Assembly: GCA_036346225.1 (NCBI GenBank)
Contig: JARFIW010000658.1
Location: 2,294,001-2,358,000, forward strand
Direction of reading: 5' to 3'
From: Platerodrilus igneus
Taxonomy: Eukaryota > Arthropoda > Insecta > Coleoptera > Lycidae
DNA: 64,000 nt
Each line of letters opens with the position of its first letter. Within the stretch, counting starts at the first letter, position 1. The position numbers and the translations under genes were made by a program. The notes beneath the pieces were generated by a model. It had not been told where the DNA came from and did not search any database. It worked only from the letters and a program-made list of their open reading frames with translations. Below, one piece after another: positions 23,080 through 35,341 of the stretch.

Positions 23080-23829
23080 TTATTTACGCACTTCATACAT
23101 TTTGTAAGAAATACGAAATAGATTCATAAATACCTAGTTCAAGTATTGCTTATATTTTATAACGTTTTTGAATTAAACTAGGAATATTTTCAAGCTATAT
23201 CATTAAAAATATCTTATTGATATCAGTTTCTTATCATTTTTTTCTATTAACATTAATAAAAATATATGAAAGTCCCTTTTATTAACCCACTTGAATTTCG
23301 TAAGCAATACAATGTAGACTCATAAATGTATAATTCAAGTGTTTTTGCATTTTATAACTTATTGTAAAAACTAGGAATGTCTTCAAAGTATATTATTAAA
23401 AAAAAACCTTACTTTGTTACAATTTCGTTATCATTTTTCCTTATCGATATTAATAAAATAGTTTAGCCTAAAAATCCCTTGTAAACACTTCCTGAATTTT
23501 GTAAAAAATACCATATTGACTCTTAAATGTTTAATTCAAATATCTCTCACTTGTAATTTTTTCAAATTACACTAACTGTATTATTAAAAACTTCATTTTG
23601 TTATAAATTTCGGTATCATTTTCTCAATTAATATTAATAAAAAAAATTAAATATGAAAATCCCTTTTATTTCAATTTTTCTTGCATTTTATACCTTTTTT
23701 AATTAAACTAGGAATGTTTTCGAGCTATCTTATTAAAGAAACTTCTTTTTGTTACAATTTCTTTATCGTTTTACCCTATCGACATTAATAAAGTAGTTTA
23801 GTTTGAAAATCCCTTTTAAGCACTTTCTG
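23080..23829. repeat. ~190-bp AT-rich satellite, about four units (array A)
   Basis: Diverged tandem units each carry TTTTGTAAGAAATAC, then a TTCATAAAT/TTAATTCAAGT part, AAACTAGGAATGTTTTC, TTCGTTATCATTTTTCC, CATTAATAAA and GAAAATCCCTTTTA. They start near 23095, 23295, 23500 and 23670. Some units are internally shortened. The same array follows duplication copy B at 27050-27911 and 28812-29000. Confidence 0.75.
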
Positions 23830-25372
23830 TGCTACGAAACTGAACGTGCGACTTTGCTTTGGTACAAGATGGCTGCTTATTACATGCCGTTTTATAACAT
23901 ATTTACGCATTCACAACAGAATTTAGCACGAAATAAAATAATTTCATCCAGCACCGGTAGCACTTTCAAGAAATGTCTTAATAAGACATGAGTTGGTCAA
24001 AGTGATCAACGCCTCCCATATGTTGATTGTATTCGAAAATGGACTCGGGGCAGTTCAAGTTTACCTTTTCTCCTGTTTTTGTTTTAGGTACAGTTTCAAT
24101 TATAGCAGGATTATGTAGAGAATTTGTAACTATTATACATTTTATACCCGGATCTTCTATTTGCATACAGATATGCAAAATTACATTCTCCTGTCTTCAA
24201 CTTTTTATGTTTTAACAATTCATGAGAGTAGTTTTTCCGATTTTTTTCGCATAGTTCCACGGGCAAAAGTAATGTTCTTCAGTGACAGATAACAAGTCAA
24301 AGGTTGTAAAAAGATTATCAAAATACACAGACTAATATCTACCAAAGTATTTTTTTACTAAATCAAGAACAGCTCTCAATTTGAGGATCCTTTGACTTTC
24401 CTTCATAAACTCTAAAATTAAGCGTAAAACCGTTTCTGGAGCATATCTTAAACCCCTTTTTGTTGAGTTCATGGGCATGTATTGCTATAGAGTAGATCTC
24501 CCTTTGAATCCAACCATACTTTCATCGACAGCAATATTGTTAAGAATCGCTTTTAAGTTATTTTACCTATTTTGGGCATTCTGAAGTTTTCATTTGCTGA
24601 CTAGTACAGGCTCAAGTGAACGGTGAAATCCACTACAGTAAGTATCTCAATAAAGGCAATTCAGATATTGTTTGTTTAGCATATTTGTTGGATTCCACAA
24701 CAGTAGGCTCTAATAACTGATTGTCTAAAAAATGACTAACAGCTAGAGGGTTGGTCAAGTTTACATCAAATGAAGGTCCAGATTTCCCATAAAATTTTAA
24801 ATTTGCATACACTGAAGGAATACATTGTTGTTTGGTCAATTTGTAATGGTAAATTCTGGTTTTAATACCAGATGAATCAGAATTATTTGTTTTATCATAT
24901 CATACCATTTCACTTTCAGATAAATCATCTTTTTGATCTAAATCCCTTGGTGGAATAGTAGGATAGCTGCACTCCGGATTTCTAATCGAATCATCGCTAC
25001 TGTAGTTTTTTTTGTCAGAATTATTACGAGATGTGAAAGATACAAGCTTGTAAATTCTTGGTTTATAGTTTGATAGTTTTAATGAATCATTAGAACCACC
25101 CAGAGACGATTCTCTGGTGTAGTCAGTGGATTTTTGTTTTGAGGTTGAAAGTATTATAAACACATTCATATTATCACGAACAAACAGTTTATTTCTGGTT
25201 TGTTTATCCAAACTTGAAGTTTGGTACCATTCACATTCATCTTCGGATCGCTATCATCACCATATTCAGAATCAATAGCTTGTTTATCATTAATATCATC
25301 CAAAAGTGCATATGCCCCATCAGTTGATAAATTCTTCAAATCAATGAACATCCTTGACATCTAAAATATAAG
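23830..25372 (-). mobile_element. piggyBac copy B, uninterrupted but degraded
   Basis: Minus strand from 25372 (MSRMFIDLKNLSTDGAYALL) through the acidic N-terminus (25211-24900). The catalytic region follows in separate frames: AVDESMVGFKGRSTL (first Asp, near 24525), YFDNLFTTFDLLS (second Asp, near 24310) and YNQHMGGVDHFDQLM (third Asp, near 23990). All three motifs of the piggyBac DDD triad are present, but several frameshifts and stops separate them. The order 23830-25372 shows how copy A looked before copia split it. The left boundary with satellite is sharp at 23829/23830. Confidence 0.82.
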
Positions 25373-26159
25373 AGAAAATATCCACGTTATATGGGATAGA
25401 AAAAGGGTGGGATGCAAATTTTAATTTTTGTTAGCTGTTTATCTGACTAGTATCTTATCCTGAATATAAATGCTAGAAATTTGAATTGCAACTAATTGTG
25501 ACACCTTTTATAAAGTTATGTATTGATCAATTTTGTTCATTTTATATTATTTTGTTGAAAAACAATAGATTAAACGACATATAACCTCCTTTTTGATGCA
25601 TATACTAACATTATTAGGTGTTAGTTATGTGAAATTTTCAAATCCAATCGTGAAGAACGCAGTTTTTAGCACAATAATGTACTAGCAAAACCATTCACTA
25701 TACCAAATTATAATATTTAGTTCAACAAATAACAAAAATTTACCCTCAAACTGCATAACTTGTAAAACACATGTGCTTTTGGGTGCAATCCATGTGTTGT
25801 GGTTGCTCAACTGACCACTTTTTAGTTATTATGCAGCTGTTTTTTTATGTAGTTATTTTAGTGACGACCATGCGTTTAGAACCAGTGACTATTGCAATTA
25901 AGACCAATATCCAGTATCTGCACATTTAAAATACATATCTGTGTCGACCTTATAGAGTTGGGTGGCTAGTTAACCAACCACTACATGCTAAAGGGTTAAA
26001 GACTAAAAACACAACTGAAATTTAGTATTTCCAATTAGCAAACAAATAACAGACCATTAATTGAAGTAAAAAATGTTAAAATCCACTGGTCGATTTAAAA
26101 ACAATTTGCTTTCACATGAAGAAGATTCAAATTTTTTTTTATATATAGAGCGTCGGTTG

Positions 26160-26880
26160 CAGAATGGTGTCCACTTTTATCCAATCTTCAGTAAACTATC
26201 CTGTAGGAAAATCTTTTAGACATGGTCTTTTAATAATTACAAACATCACAGACCCTGATGTTTTTGTTGGCAATTAGTTTCGAAGTTTAGTAATTATATT
26301 ATTCATTACACTAAAGTGTCGTTCACATTCTGCAGAATACCAGAAGAATTTGCATTCTTTGCAAAAGTTCCTTTAAAGCTTGACCAATAAATTCATCCCT
26401 TTTTATTTCCTAGAACTGCCAAAATTCCTTCACTGTTTTAACAACAATGAAATGTTTGTCACTGTCGGTACTTGAATATACCAATTTCACTGTCTTATAT
26501 AAGGACTCGATTTTTTTGTTACCAACTAACGCTAATTTGGTTTCTTCTTGTGGCTCCAACATGGCCTTTAGGATTTCACACTCCTTAAAAAATAAATTGG
26601 CACTTGAAAACCTTGTGGTCTTGTCCATCATTGAGGAAGTTGACGCTTAAAATTTGTGAATATTTCTACTTTTTGAGAAGGTTTAGAAATAGGATAAGCT
26701 TTGAAGGTTTTTGTAGCTTCATACTGAACGGCTTGTGGATGAATATTGGAAACATCCTTTATTGCAGTCAATGTATCAATGCACAATTTTATATCTAAAG
26801 AAGCAGTGAAGGCATCAGCAACTCAAAGTTTTACATTTTCTACAATATCTCTAAGTAAAACCAGTTCCATAACAAAAATT
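26160..26880 (-). pseudogene. hAT-type transposase C-terminal fragment, copy B
   Basis: Homolog of 22160-22900. Here the hAT motif is better kept: AECERHFSVMNNIITKLR near 26330-26280, then a MFV/ING-like segment. Stops interrupt it. It lies between the piggyBac copy B (left) and satellite (right), in the same arrangement as copy A, so the two were duplicated together. Confidence 0.6.
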
Positions 26881-27049
26881 CGTGAACTAAATTTTTGTAA
26901 GAATCCATTAAGTGGCTATTTTTTTAAGGCACCGAACGATCATTTTCTCTGTTTGTAAAATATTGGACAAACGATGTGTAAGATAACATCACAGCTCTCA
27001 CAGTTATACATAAGGAAGCTACTCAAAGAAACTCAAATATTTGAATATG

Positions 27050-27911
27050 AATATCTCTTATTTACGCACTTTGTACATTTTGTAAGAAATACTGTATAGA
27101 TTCATAAATATCTAGTTCAAGTATTGCTTATATTTTAGAACGTTTTTGAATTAAACTAGGAATATTTCAAGCTATATCATTAAAAATATCTTTTTGCTAT
27201 CAATTCGTTATCATTTTTCCCTATTAACATTAATAAAGAAATATGAAAATCCCTTTTATTTACCCACTTAATGAATTTTGTAAGCAATACAATGTACACT
27301 CAAACATGTCTAATTCAAGTGTTTTTGCATTTTATAACTTATTTTGTTACAATTTCGTTATCATTTTTCCTTATCGATATTAATAAAATAGTTTAGTCTA
27401 AAAATCCCTTGTAAACACTTCCTGAATTTTGCAAAAAATACAATATTGACTATTAAATGTTTAATTCAAATATTTCTCTCTTGTAATTTTTTCAAATTAC
27501 ACTAACTGTATTATTAAAAACTTCATTTTGTTATGAATTTCAGTATCATTTTCTCAATTAATATTAATAAAAAAAATTAAACATGAAAATTCCTTTTATT
27601 TATGCACTTCATGCATTTTGTAAGAAATACAATGTTGACTCATAAATGTCTTTCAAGTTTTTCTTGCATTTTATACCTTTTTTTAATTAAACTAGAAATG
27701 TTTTAGATCTATATTATTAAAGAACCTTTTTTGTTACAATTACTTTATCGTTTTTCCCTATCGACATTAATAAAATAGTTTAGTTTGAAAATCCCTTTTA
27801 AGCACTTTCTGAATTTTGTAAGAAATACAGTATTGACTCTTAAATGTTTAATTCAAGTATTTTTCGCATTTCAATTTTTTTAAAACTTACACTAAGTATG
27901 TTCTCAACTAT
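27050..27911. repeat. ~190-bp AT-rich satellite, array B
   Basis: Four to five units of the family described at 23080-23829. The array is interrupted at 27911 by the inverted element and resumes at 28812 for about 190 bp. Confidence 0.75.
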
Positions 27912-28811
27912 TGTTACATGCCGAAAATCGGCTATGTAAACATTTCTGGTTTTAGTTTTAAAATATGTGATTGAAATCGTGCCAATATTTTAAAAAATAG
28001 ACTTGTGTGTGTATTTCCGTCACTTGGGACAGTTGCGTCGGCGCCAAAGATTGCGCATACGCGGAGCGGGGAAGTAAGTGGCGGTTTCCGACACGACGGC
28101 ACTAGTCAACGAAACGTCGAACAGTGTGGTTATCTGTGGTGTGCCTTTGTCTTCTCTTTCAAATATGTAGGTTTCCTGTATTGTACCTTTTATCGCTCCC
28201 TGCCAGTACTGTTATATTGCACGACTGTTAACATCTAAGGTATACTGTTAAAGTCCCGGCGTAATTGATAAGAGCCACTTTCGACAGTTGGCACCACAAA
28301 ATTAACACGTACATAATATTGCACAAGGTATTACGTCATTCTTGCGTTTCAAATTTGGGTCACATACAAAAGAAAAAGATAAAATGCGGAGCTCTTCACG
28401 ACCTTGCGGTTATCCTTTCCATTGATCTCGTTGTTAGGCGTGGGTAGGACTTTGTCCTCGTCGAAACCAAATTGATTTGTCTTCCCTCTTCTATTGTTTG
28501 TAGCGATACGATAGGAATAAGGCAGGAAGCAATAAAGGGTACAATCCAGGAAACCTACATATCTGAAAGAGAAGACAAAGGCACACCACATAACCACACT
28601 GTTCGACGTTTCGTTGACTAGTGCCGTCGTGTGGGAAACCGCCACTTACTTCCCCACTCCGCGTCTGCGCAATCTCTGGCGCCGACGCAACTGTCCCAAG
28701 TGACGGAAATGCACACACAAGTCTATTTTTTAAAATATTGGCGCGATTTCAGTCACATATTTTAAAACTAAAACCAGAAATGTTTACATAGTCGATTTTC
28801 GGCATGTAATA
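27912..28811. mobile_element. 900-bp inverted-repeat element made of two LTR-like arms
   Basis: Left arm 27912-28232 begins TGTTACATGCCGAAAATCGG. The right arm (28811-28497 on the minus strand) begins TATTACATGCCGAAAATCG and runs parallel for about 300 bp (CATTTCTGGTTTTAGT, GTATTTCCGTCACTTGGGAC, CGAAACGTCGAACAGTGTGG). The arms differ in their last ~30 bp, near a spacer of about 260 bp. CTAT stands on both sides (27908-27911 and 28812-28815), a clean 4-bp target duplication inside the satellite. Arm starts (TG + palindrome TGCCGAAAATCGGC) look like gypsy-type LTRs. A third, diverged arm copy stands alone at 30845. Mirror-image open frames in the arms are not taken as genes. Confidence 0.75.
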
Positions 28812-29000
28812 CTATATTATTAAAAAACTTCGTTACGTTATTAATTTCGATATCATTTTTCCTATCAACATCATTAACAAAATATATGAAGTTTTCTTTT
28901 GTCTATACATTTCAACAGTTTGTAAGAAATTCAATATTGACTTATAAATGTCTAGTTTAGTATATCTTATAACATTTTTGAATTAAACTAGGATTTACAG
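28812..29000. repeat. Remainder of satellite array B
   Basis: Continues the unit interrupted at 27911 (ACTATATTATTAAAAAACTTCG, ATCATTTTTCC, AAACTAGG). It ends near 29000, where unrelated sequence begins. Confidence 0.7.
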
Positions 29001-30500
29001 GACTACATCTGAAAATCAAAATTTTTGATAACTCTTCCTAGCGAAGGTGGATCAACCGTGCCAATTTCTTGTCGAATGTTGTTGTTAAGGTCTGTTATGT
29101 ACTAAATTGAAGCTAGTTACCTAAATTAAATTTTACTCTACAAAGGAGATATAACAATAGATTCTGCCCCGCATAGCTTGCAGTGACAATGGGTGAGCTC
29201 TAGGAAAGCAAATGCAAATCTTTTCAACACTTTCACTTACATCTTCCGGGAAAGGTGTATGAATTCTCTGCCTAATACGAAGTCGTTAAGCACCAACCCT
29301 CCTAGATTCCAGTTCCTCTTAGACGATGGGTTGTCTAAAAGGCAACTAAATAGTTATATTTTTTTGCCACAGAGGTTGATGGAGCGTTATGTACACTATT
29401 ATTTCTCACCTACTAATTTAAACTAAACACAAACAATAATAAAACTCAAGACGTTCACCTATCCTATATTATCAAATGTGTACATCACAGTGTATAACAA
29501 ACTCCGCCAGTACTAATAAACTAAACTCTATTCTTAATAGACCAAGTATATGTGCATCTGTAAGAAAAAGAACATGTTAAATTTATTCAGTTATAGCTAT
29601 CCAACCAATTTGACTGGTACATAAAAATTTAAGCAAAGATAATTGTGGTGCTTTTTAATATTAGAACTTTCTATTACATTACACTTTTAACTTAAGCGTG
29701 CAAAAATTTATGTGACGGCAATTGTGGTGCTTGTTAATATTAGAACTGCCTATTACATTATGCTTTTGACTTAAGTGTGCACCAACTTAAAGATCTGACT
29801 ACCAATAAATTTTACGTAAATAATGAAATTGCATCAGCAGAATATGTAGCAGTTAGAAAACAAAGAATCTATCACTTACAACTTGTTGATCTGGTACAAG
29901 CCCAAGCGACCTTGTCGTACATGACAAATTTGACTGTCAGTAATCCTTTTATCCAACTATTGTTGACGGAAAGTATTCACTCCAGAAACACTTTCTCACA
30001 ATGTAACAGCATTTTTCTCGAATGTGTGATTTTTCTAGCATTTGTTTCATTACAAACCCGATTTCAAAGCAAACAGTTACGAATTACTTAACTGGTTCAC
30101 TCGTCCAACGATGGTGCTTGCCAATCGACTGAAGATAAAAGATTGCATTGAAATATTTGAATGAATTGAATGATCCTTTCTATTATGCTACCCAAGTTCA
30201 CCGTTTACTATCACATTCTTGGAAAAATACAGGATATAAAATTTTCATGAAGCTGTCCCAGCAACTACTCAGCTATACTATTTAAGTCGAAAAATTATGG
30301 TCTAGAATCTCTATATCTAGTCTACTTAGGTTAGTCTCCAATTGTACATCTTTCAATTACTCTGCATTAAATGCATAAACTTCAGTATTAAATGGTTCAC
30401 TATCGATAATTTCTAACTTATTTTCACAATCAGTAGCAATTCTTTCAATTGATAAGATTTTTCCTTTAACAGCGATTCTATTTCATTTATATGTTGGACA
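29001..30500. other. Unassigned region with an 83-bp tandem duplication
   Basis: Two copies of an ~83-bp unit lie at about 29640-29780 (AATTGTGGTGCTT, TTAATATTAGAACT, TATTACATTA, CTTAAGYGTGCA). A plus-strand frame 29777-30091 (104 codons) and the following 230 bp may be the relic of a transposase, but no catalytic motif is visible and I do not assign it. Confidence 0.45.
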
Positions 30501-30844
30501 TATATCAACAATTGATCACTTATCTGCATTATCTTCAAATTTTCTCTCAAAATAATTCACACTTATACTCTTAATTCCCTCATCCTTTTTCACTTCACTA
30601 ATTTCTTTCTTTTTCCTACGCTTCCGATTCTTTCTTACATCTGCATATTTAAATGAATATTTCGACAAACCAAACGCTACTCCTCCATATTTATACATAT
30701 GCCATTTCAAATGTCGATTCGATTCTCTAATCGCAATTATCTCAAACGAATTATTAAGTTCTATTTTCGAAATTATTTCATCATTATTTAATATTTTACT
30801 ACCTTCATTTATTTTATTTTTAAGAGCTGCATCCACAGAAAGTT

Positions 30845-31400
30845 TGTTACGTGCCGAAATCGGCCGTAAACATTCTTATTAAGTTTTAATATGTGAGAAT
30901 TTCGCGCCATAAATTTAAAAGGACGTGTGCGTATTTCCGTCACTTCAGACAGTGCGTTTGCGCCAGATTGCGCCGACGCGTGTGGACGAAGGAGGATAGT
31001 GGGGAATTTCCGGGAGACGCGTTAGAACTAGCCTCCGAGATGTGAAGAGGTGTGGCTATCTTGTATCTTATCATGCCTTTTTTGTGTTATGTAGATCCCT
31101 TTCGCTCTTATCCTTGACTGTCGTTCCTTATAAACCCGTTCCTGTCGTTCCCTACATATAGAAAGAAGAACTTCAAATTTGGATTCAACCGGCTCAAGAA
31201 TTCCCACGCCCGAGAAAGAGCACACGCCGCCAACCATCATGAAGATTCTGAAGGAAGCTCTAGATGTTCACGTGAGTGCCCCCTTTGGGGTTTTCTTTAA
31301 AATTTATTTCTTTTAAAAAATTTGTGTAATTATGTTGCATTAATTTGCATATTGTGTGACGTCATCGATAATTTGCACGTCAATTTTCACATTATGTAAT
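30845..31400 (+). mobile_element. LTR-like fragment inside the gypsy remnant
   Basis: Starts TGTTACGTGCCGAAATCGGCC and follows the arms of the 27912-28811 element through GTATTTCCGTCACTT and the GC-rich part, with more divergence. Similarity fades after about 31100. It separates two parts of the gypsy protein frame. I could not define its right boundary or a target duplication; 31400 is approximate. Confidence 0.55.
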
Positions 31401-33789
31401 ATCGCTACCAACTGTCATTAGTGGCTCGCGTACCGCGTTTACGTGGTGTAGTAAGTTCCTTTATCTCCTTTTCAATACCTACAATTATACTATTTTCATC
31501 AGTTTCATCTATTACTTTCATCCCTTCAACATCATCTTCTACAGTTTCCAATAATTCAGAATTTTTCTCTAAAAACGATATACCTTCTCTTCTAATTTCG
31601 CCAGGGCACTTAATACTTAAACTTCTATCTACTTCACCTTGCATCTCCTTCTCAAATTGATTCAAATTTATACAATCTCTTTGCACTTCTATATGGACTT
31701 CTTCGTCCCATTTAATCCTTTCATCTCCCATAATTATCACCTTATTCTCAGTATCTATTAAATCTTACTTCTTTACTATAAAATCCATTCCCAGAATGGC
31801 ATCAACTTTTAATCCTGGCACTATTAAAAACTCTTGCTCAACCTCCAGCTTTCCCAACTTAACTTTCATAATTATGATACTCTTGATAAATGCAAATTTC
31901 TTATTATTCGGCGATACTAAATTATCTCTTTTAATAGGACTAACTTTCTGCATTAACCCCTCTGAATTATCTTTAATAAAACCTTCACTTACTAACGTAG
32001 TATATCATTCTTTTCATAAACTTTTTTATCATTTTCCAACTCAAATTTTATAATTTCATGCGCATGTTCATATTTATTAATTTCTATATTTTCGTCGCTT
32101 GATTTGTCTGCTTCTAAAAATCATGCCTACTTGACGTTCCAGGCTGATTAACTATCTCTGCATATGTTCTTCTATTTTTGTTGCTACTATTTATGCCATT
32201 TCTCTGTGAATTTGCCATATTTTCCCTTCCTTGGGTAACGGTTCTATTCTCAATGATCCGAGATTCATTAATCTCCCTCCCCGTCTCTCCTAATGGCATT
32301 TCACCTATTCCAATTATTTCTTTGGCCATTTCCCCTTTCAAATTTTCTGCTTCCATCTGCGTCCATCATTCCTCTGGAATCTAAATGTATTCATGGGTTG
32401 GCTCCTTGGCCTGTTCTCCATCCTCCTTGATTGACCCATGGAATCGTAGCGTTGAAGATATTCTAAAAACACATCTCTATTAACAATATTTTGCAAGGCT
32501 ATGCATTGCCTTACTTCAGTTTCGAAGTGACCTGCTAAATACTTTGTAATCTGCTTGTCCTCTAAAGGAGGATAAAGTTGTTTGGCAACGCTAAATTTCT
32601 TGATCGCATACAACTCTTGTCATGCCTGAATCGCTACTGTATTTGCCCATTAATAAATTATCTATAACTCTAAATTGATGGTCGTCTCCCAGAAATGCTG
32701 TAAAAATTTAATGTCAAAGTCTTTAAACGAATTAACTCACTTTCAATCAGTTCAAAGCAAATTTCGGCACTACCCTTCAACATACACCTCACAATATTTA
32801 ACTTTGTTTGCTCATCCCAGCTACTTTGTATTTAAGTTTTTAAGTTATTTTAAAATATTTTAGGGTTAAGTTTATTATCCCCATAAAATTTTGAGTGTCG
32901 TTCCAACGCAACACTGGTTGGACTCCATCTCATCGGTTTCCCAACATGAATATTTTTAACTTTATCTTCTAGATTCTCAAACTTATTCCCTAAGTCTGTT
33001 TTAAGATTTCCCAAATCATTTCTAAATGTTTTAAAACCAGCATAGCAGCTTCCCTCTTTTTCATTAATTTTTTTATCTAAAGTTATAATTTTTCCATTAG
33101 TTTGCTTCAATTTACTTCCTGATTCGCCTTTATTTGAATTATTTCTTTTTTACATCATCCTTATGATCTACAATTTGTACTACCTTTCCTGTAATTTCAA
33201 ATTTCATTTCCTCGATCATTTTGTTAGTTTCCTCTAAATCCAAAGTTAGTTATTCTTTCACTAATCTCTTTAAATTTCCTTTCATTTTTCTCACTTTCTA
33301 AACTTAAACTTTTCCCCAATTTTGCCATGTTCTCTCCAAATTCTGCTCGTAACTCCTGAGTACTTTTATCAGATCCCTCACTCATTTCTTTTATATTCTC
33401 TTTCACTTCTTTCATGCATTTTTCATTCTTTTCGCTCATTTATTTCATGCCTTTTCATTCCGTTCACTCATTTCTTTCGTATTTTGATTTAGACTTAATA
33501 AAAGATCCATTATTTTTTACTCCTGGGTCTCTCCTATACTCTTGGCCTCTGGATTCTCTTTTTTCGCTTCTTCCACATAAACGCTATCCTGAGATCCATT
33601 TTCTACTCCCTCAGCTCTCAAACTTTCACGAACTTCTTTTATTCTGTCAGTCATGCCGGAAACTAATCAGATATCACAAAGTGAGAAAAAAAACTCAAAA
33701 AAAAATTCTAAGGAACAAGAAACTCTAATTTACAGATAAATTGATCGAGCCACAGGTTAGGTCGCCGCTATAAGAGTGGGGTGGGTAGG

Positions 33790-33805
33790 CCAACGTTGGG
33801 CGCCA
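33790..33805 (-). promoter_or_regulatory. Lys-tRNA-type primer-binding site of the gypsy remnant
   Basis: Minus strand reads TGGCGCCCAACGTTGG, complementary to the 3' end of the insect Lys-CUU tRNA as in gypsy elements. It lies about 135 bp before the gag start. Truncated relatives of the neighbouring sequence recur on both sides (33761 and 33839). Confidence 0.85.
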
Positions 33806-35091
33806 CTAAAAGAGTGCTGTGACAACGCCATTCAATGAGGCATCAATAGAAGAGTGCTGTGATACAGATAGAGCAAATTATATAACTTGAAATTGTTGAC
33901 TTTCCTTCCTTTCTAACTTTGCCTAGCTAGCTCAACGGAATTGACAGAGTTTTCAAAATGAAATCAAACAGCAATATTAAAGCATTTATAGGGTATAAAA
34001 TATTTTCTCTTATACAAAAGCATATAGAACATTTACAACATCATTTCTTTCAAATATCACAACTTCTAAGAAGTACTTATTTACTTAATAAAAATGTTCT
34101 TTACCTTATTTTAAATTTACAGAACTAAATTTCTTCTGTTATGAATATTTTACTTGTTTCTTTTTCACGCTTGTAAGGTTTGTTTTGGTCAAAAAAAATC
34201 TCTGACAGACAATCTATTAAAAGGTCAGGGTGTTTCGAACTCCGATCACAAACTTTCCTGGTAAAGATTCTCACAAAAGAAATATTATATGATTAACACT
34301 TATTATTCTACCTTAGATTAAATGACAAATGCTCTAATATCAGTTAAAAATAAATCTAAAAGTAATACTTGCAGAATCCATAAAAGCGCTCCTCCAGTTC
34401 GTAATTAAATATCTTCTTATTTTAAATTGACGTCGTCAGCTTACAAGATTTTCCATATTTAAAATCCCCATTTCAAACAGCAGTTACCAACGTACATTTT
34501 GCTTAAATCTTCCTTTCAATTACTTAATAAAATTTTTTAAATAACATTATATTGAAGAATTGTCCCTCTTCATTGTATTTAATAATTTCCATTTTTATGT
34601 AAGTTACATTTAAAATATCACTCCTATATTCATTGTAACATCGTAATTATTAAATTACAGTATGCTTAATGCATACTTCAAATATCATCTTCGCAAAGCA
34701 ACAGCTCGCGACTTAAATCAAAATAACATTTCGCGATCGGATTTAAGAATGACATTTTTAACAAACTCTTTCATTTATATACAATTTGTTTATATTCTAG
34801 AATGTAGTAGTATAATACGGAACATTATGGTGCAAGATTTCCCAGAAAAACTCATTAGCGTCTAAAATCGCGGCGTTTTATTACCTCGTAATCTTGTTCC
34901 ACTTAGTGACGTGCGCTGCTTCATCTTTGTGTAACACCCAAGATTATTGTGTCGCATCGCTTCTTTCCAACAGTGATTGCAAAAGGTAATATATATTTCT
35001 CATCAGTTTCTGTTACAATTTTAGTGTTCCGAGCGCTTCTTGGAATAAACGTTGAATTTTTAATGAGTTGCTCCCAGGGCGCAACACAAAT
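33806..35091 (-). mobile_element. Probable 5' LTR of the gypsy remnant
   Basis: From the primer site to a possible LTR start whose minus strand reads TGTGTTGCGCCCTGGGAGCAAC, a TG plus palindrome like other gypsy LTR starts. No second LTR copy is present in the window, so the outer end is uncertain and the length (~1.29 kb) is an estimate. Confidence 0.4.
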
Positions 35092-35239
35092 TGCAGGCAA
35101 TCATTCTTATAAACTTTAAAATTTTCATCTAATGCATTCAAACGAAATATATCAAACATTAATAAATCAAAGTCACCTTCAATTTATGTCATAAATGTCA
35201 AACTTGAAATTTTTATTATTTTGACAATGATCCTAGGTC

Positions 35240-35339
35240 ATGGATAGAAGCGTAAATAAAGACGATGTTAACAACTATGAGTGGTTTAATGCCCAAAGAA
35301 GATCAAGAAAAATACAAAACAAACCACAACAAACATACA
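35240..35339 (+). CDS. Candidate first coding exon of an unidentified gene
   Basis: ATG in good context (GGTCATGG), directly preceded by an in-frame stop, reads 33 codons (MDRSVNKDDVNNYEWFNAQR..., basic and Gln/Asn-rich). It runs into a consensus donor A/GTAAGTATAT at 35339/35340. I do not recognise the peptide and find no next exon. Reading right, it would cross PIGL exon 4 antisense, which argues for caution. It could be a transposon-derived or chance signal. Confidence 0.27.
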
Positions 35340-35341
35340 GT

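Larger units (their letters stand above)
30500..33805 (-). mobile_element. Gypsy-like element remnant: gag and protease, no reverse transcriptase
   Basis: Minus strand from the primer site at 33805. The gag start is at 33654 (MTDRIKEVRESLRAEG). A Lys/Glu-rich coiled-coil gag follows (33439-32850, e.g. KNERKFKEISERI), then a gag segment with YLAGHFETEVRQCIALQ (near 32530). The protease part ends IVPGLKVDAILGMDFI (31800-31770). A basic linker is at 30836-30516 (KYADVRKNRKRRKKKEI), a type of sequence that precedes the reverse transcriptase in insect gypsy elements. The reverse transcriptase, RNase H and integrase are missing, so the 3' part was lost near 30.3-30.5 kb. An LTR-like fragment (30845-31400) interrupts it. 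Several frame breaks. Confidence 0.72.

Noticed and set aside
23080..23829. Regular repeat spacing considered as a CRISPR array
   Set aside because: The whole ~190-bp unit is repeated with no constant short repeat and unique spacer, and the genome is animal.
28005..28238. Pair of mirror-image protein-like frames (also 28718-28491)
   Set aside because: They are the two arms of an inverted repeat, so their similarity is DNA-level and gives no evidence of coding.
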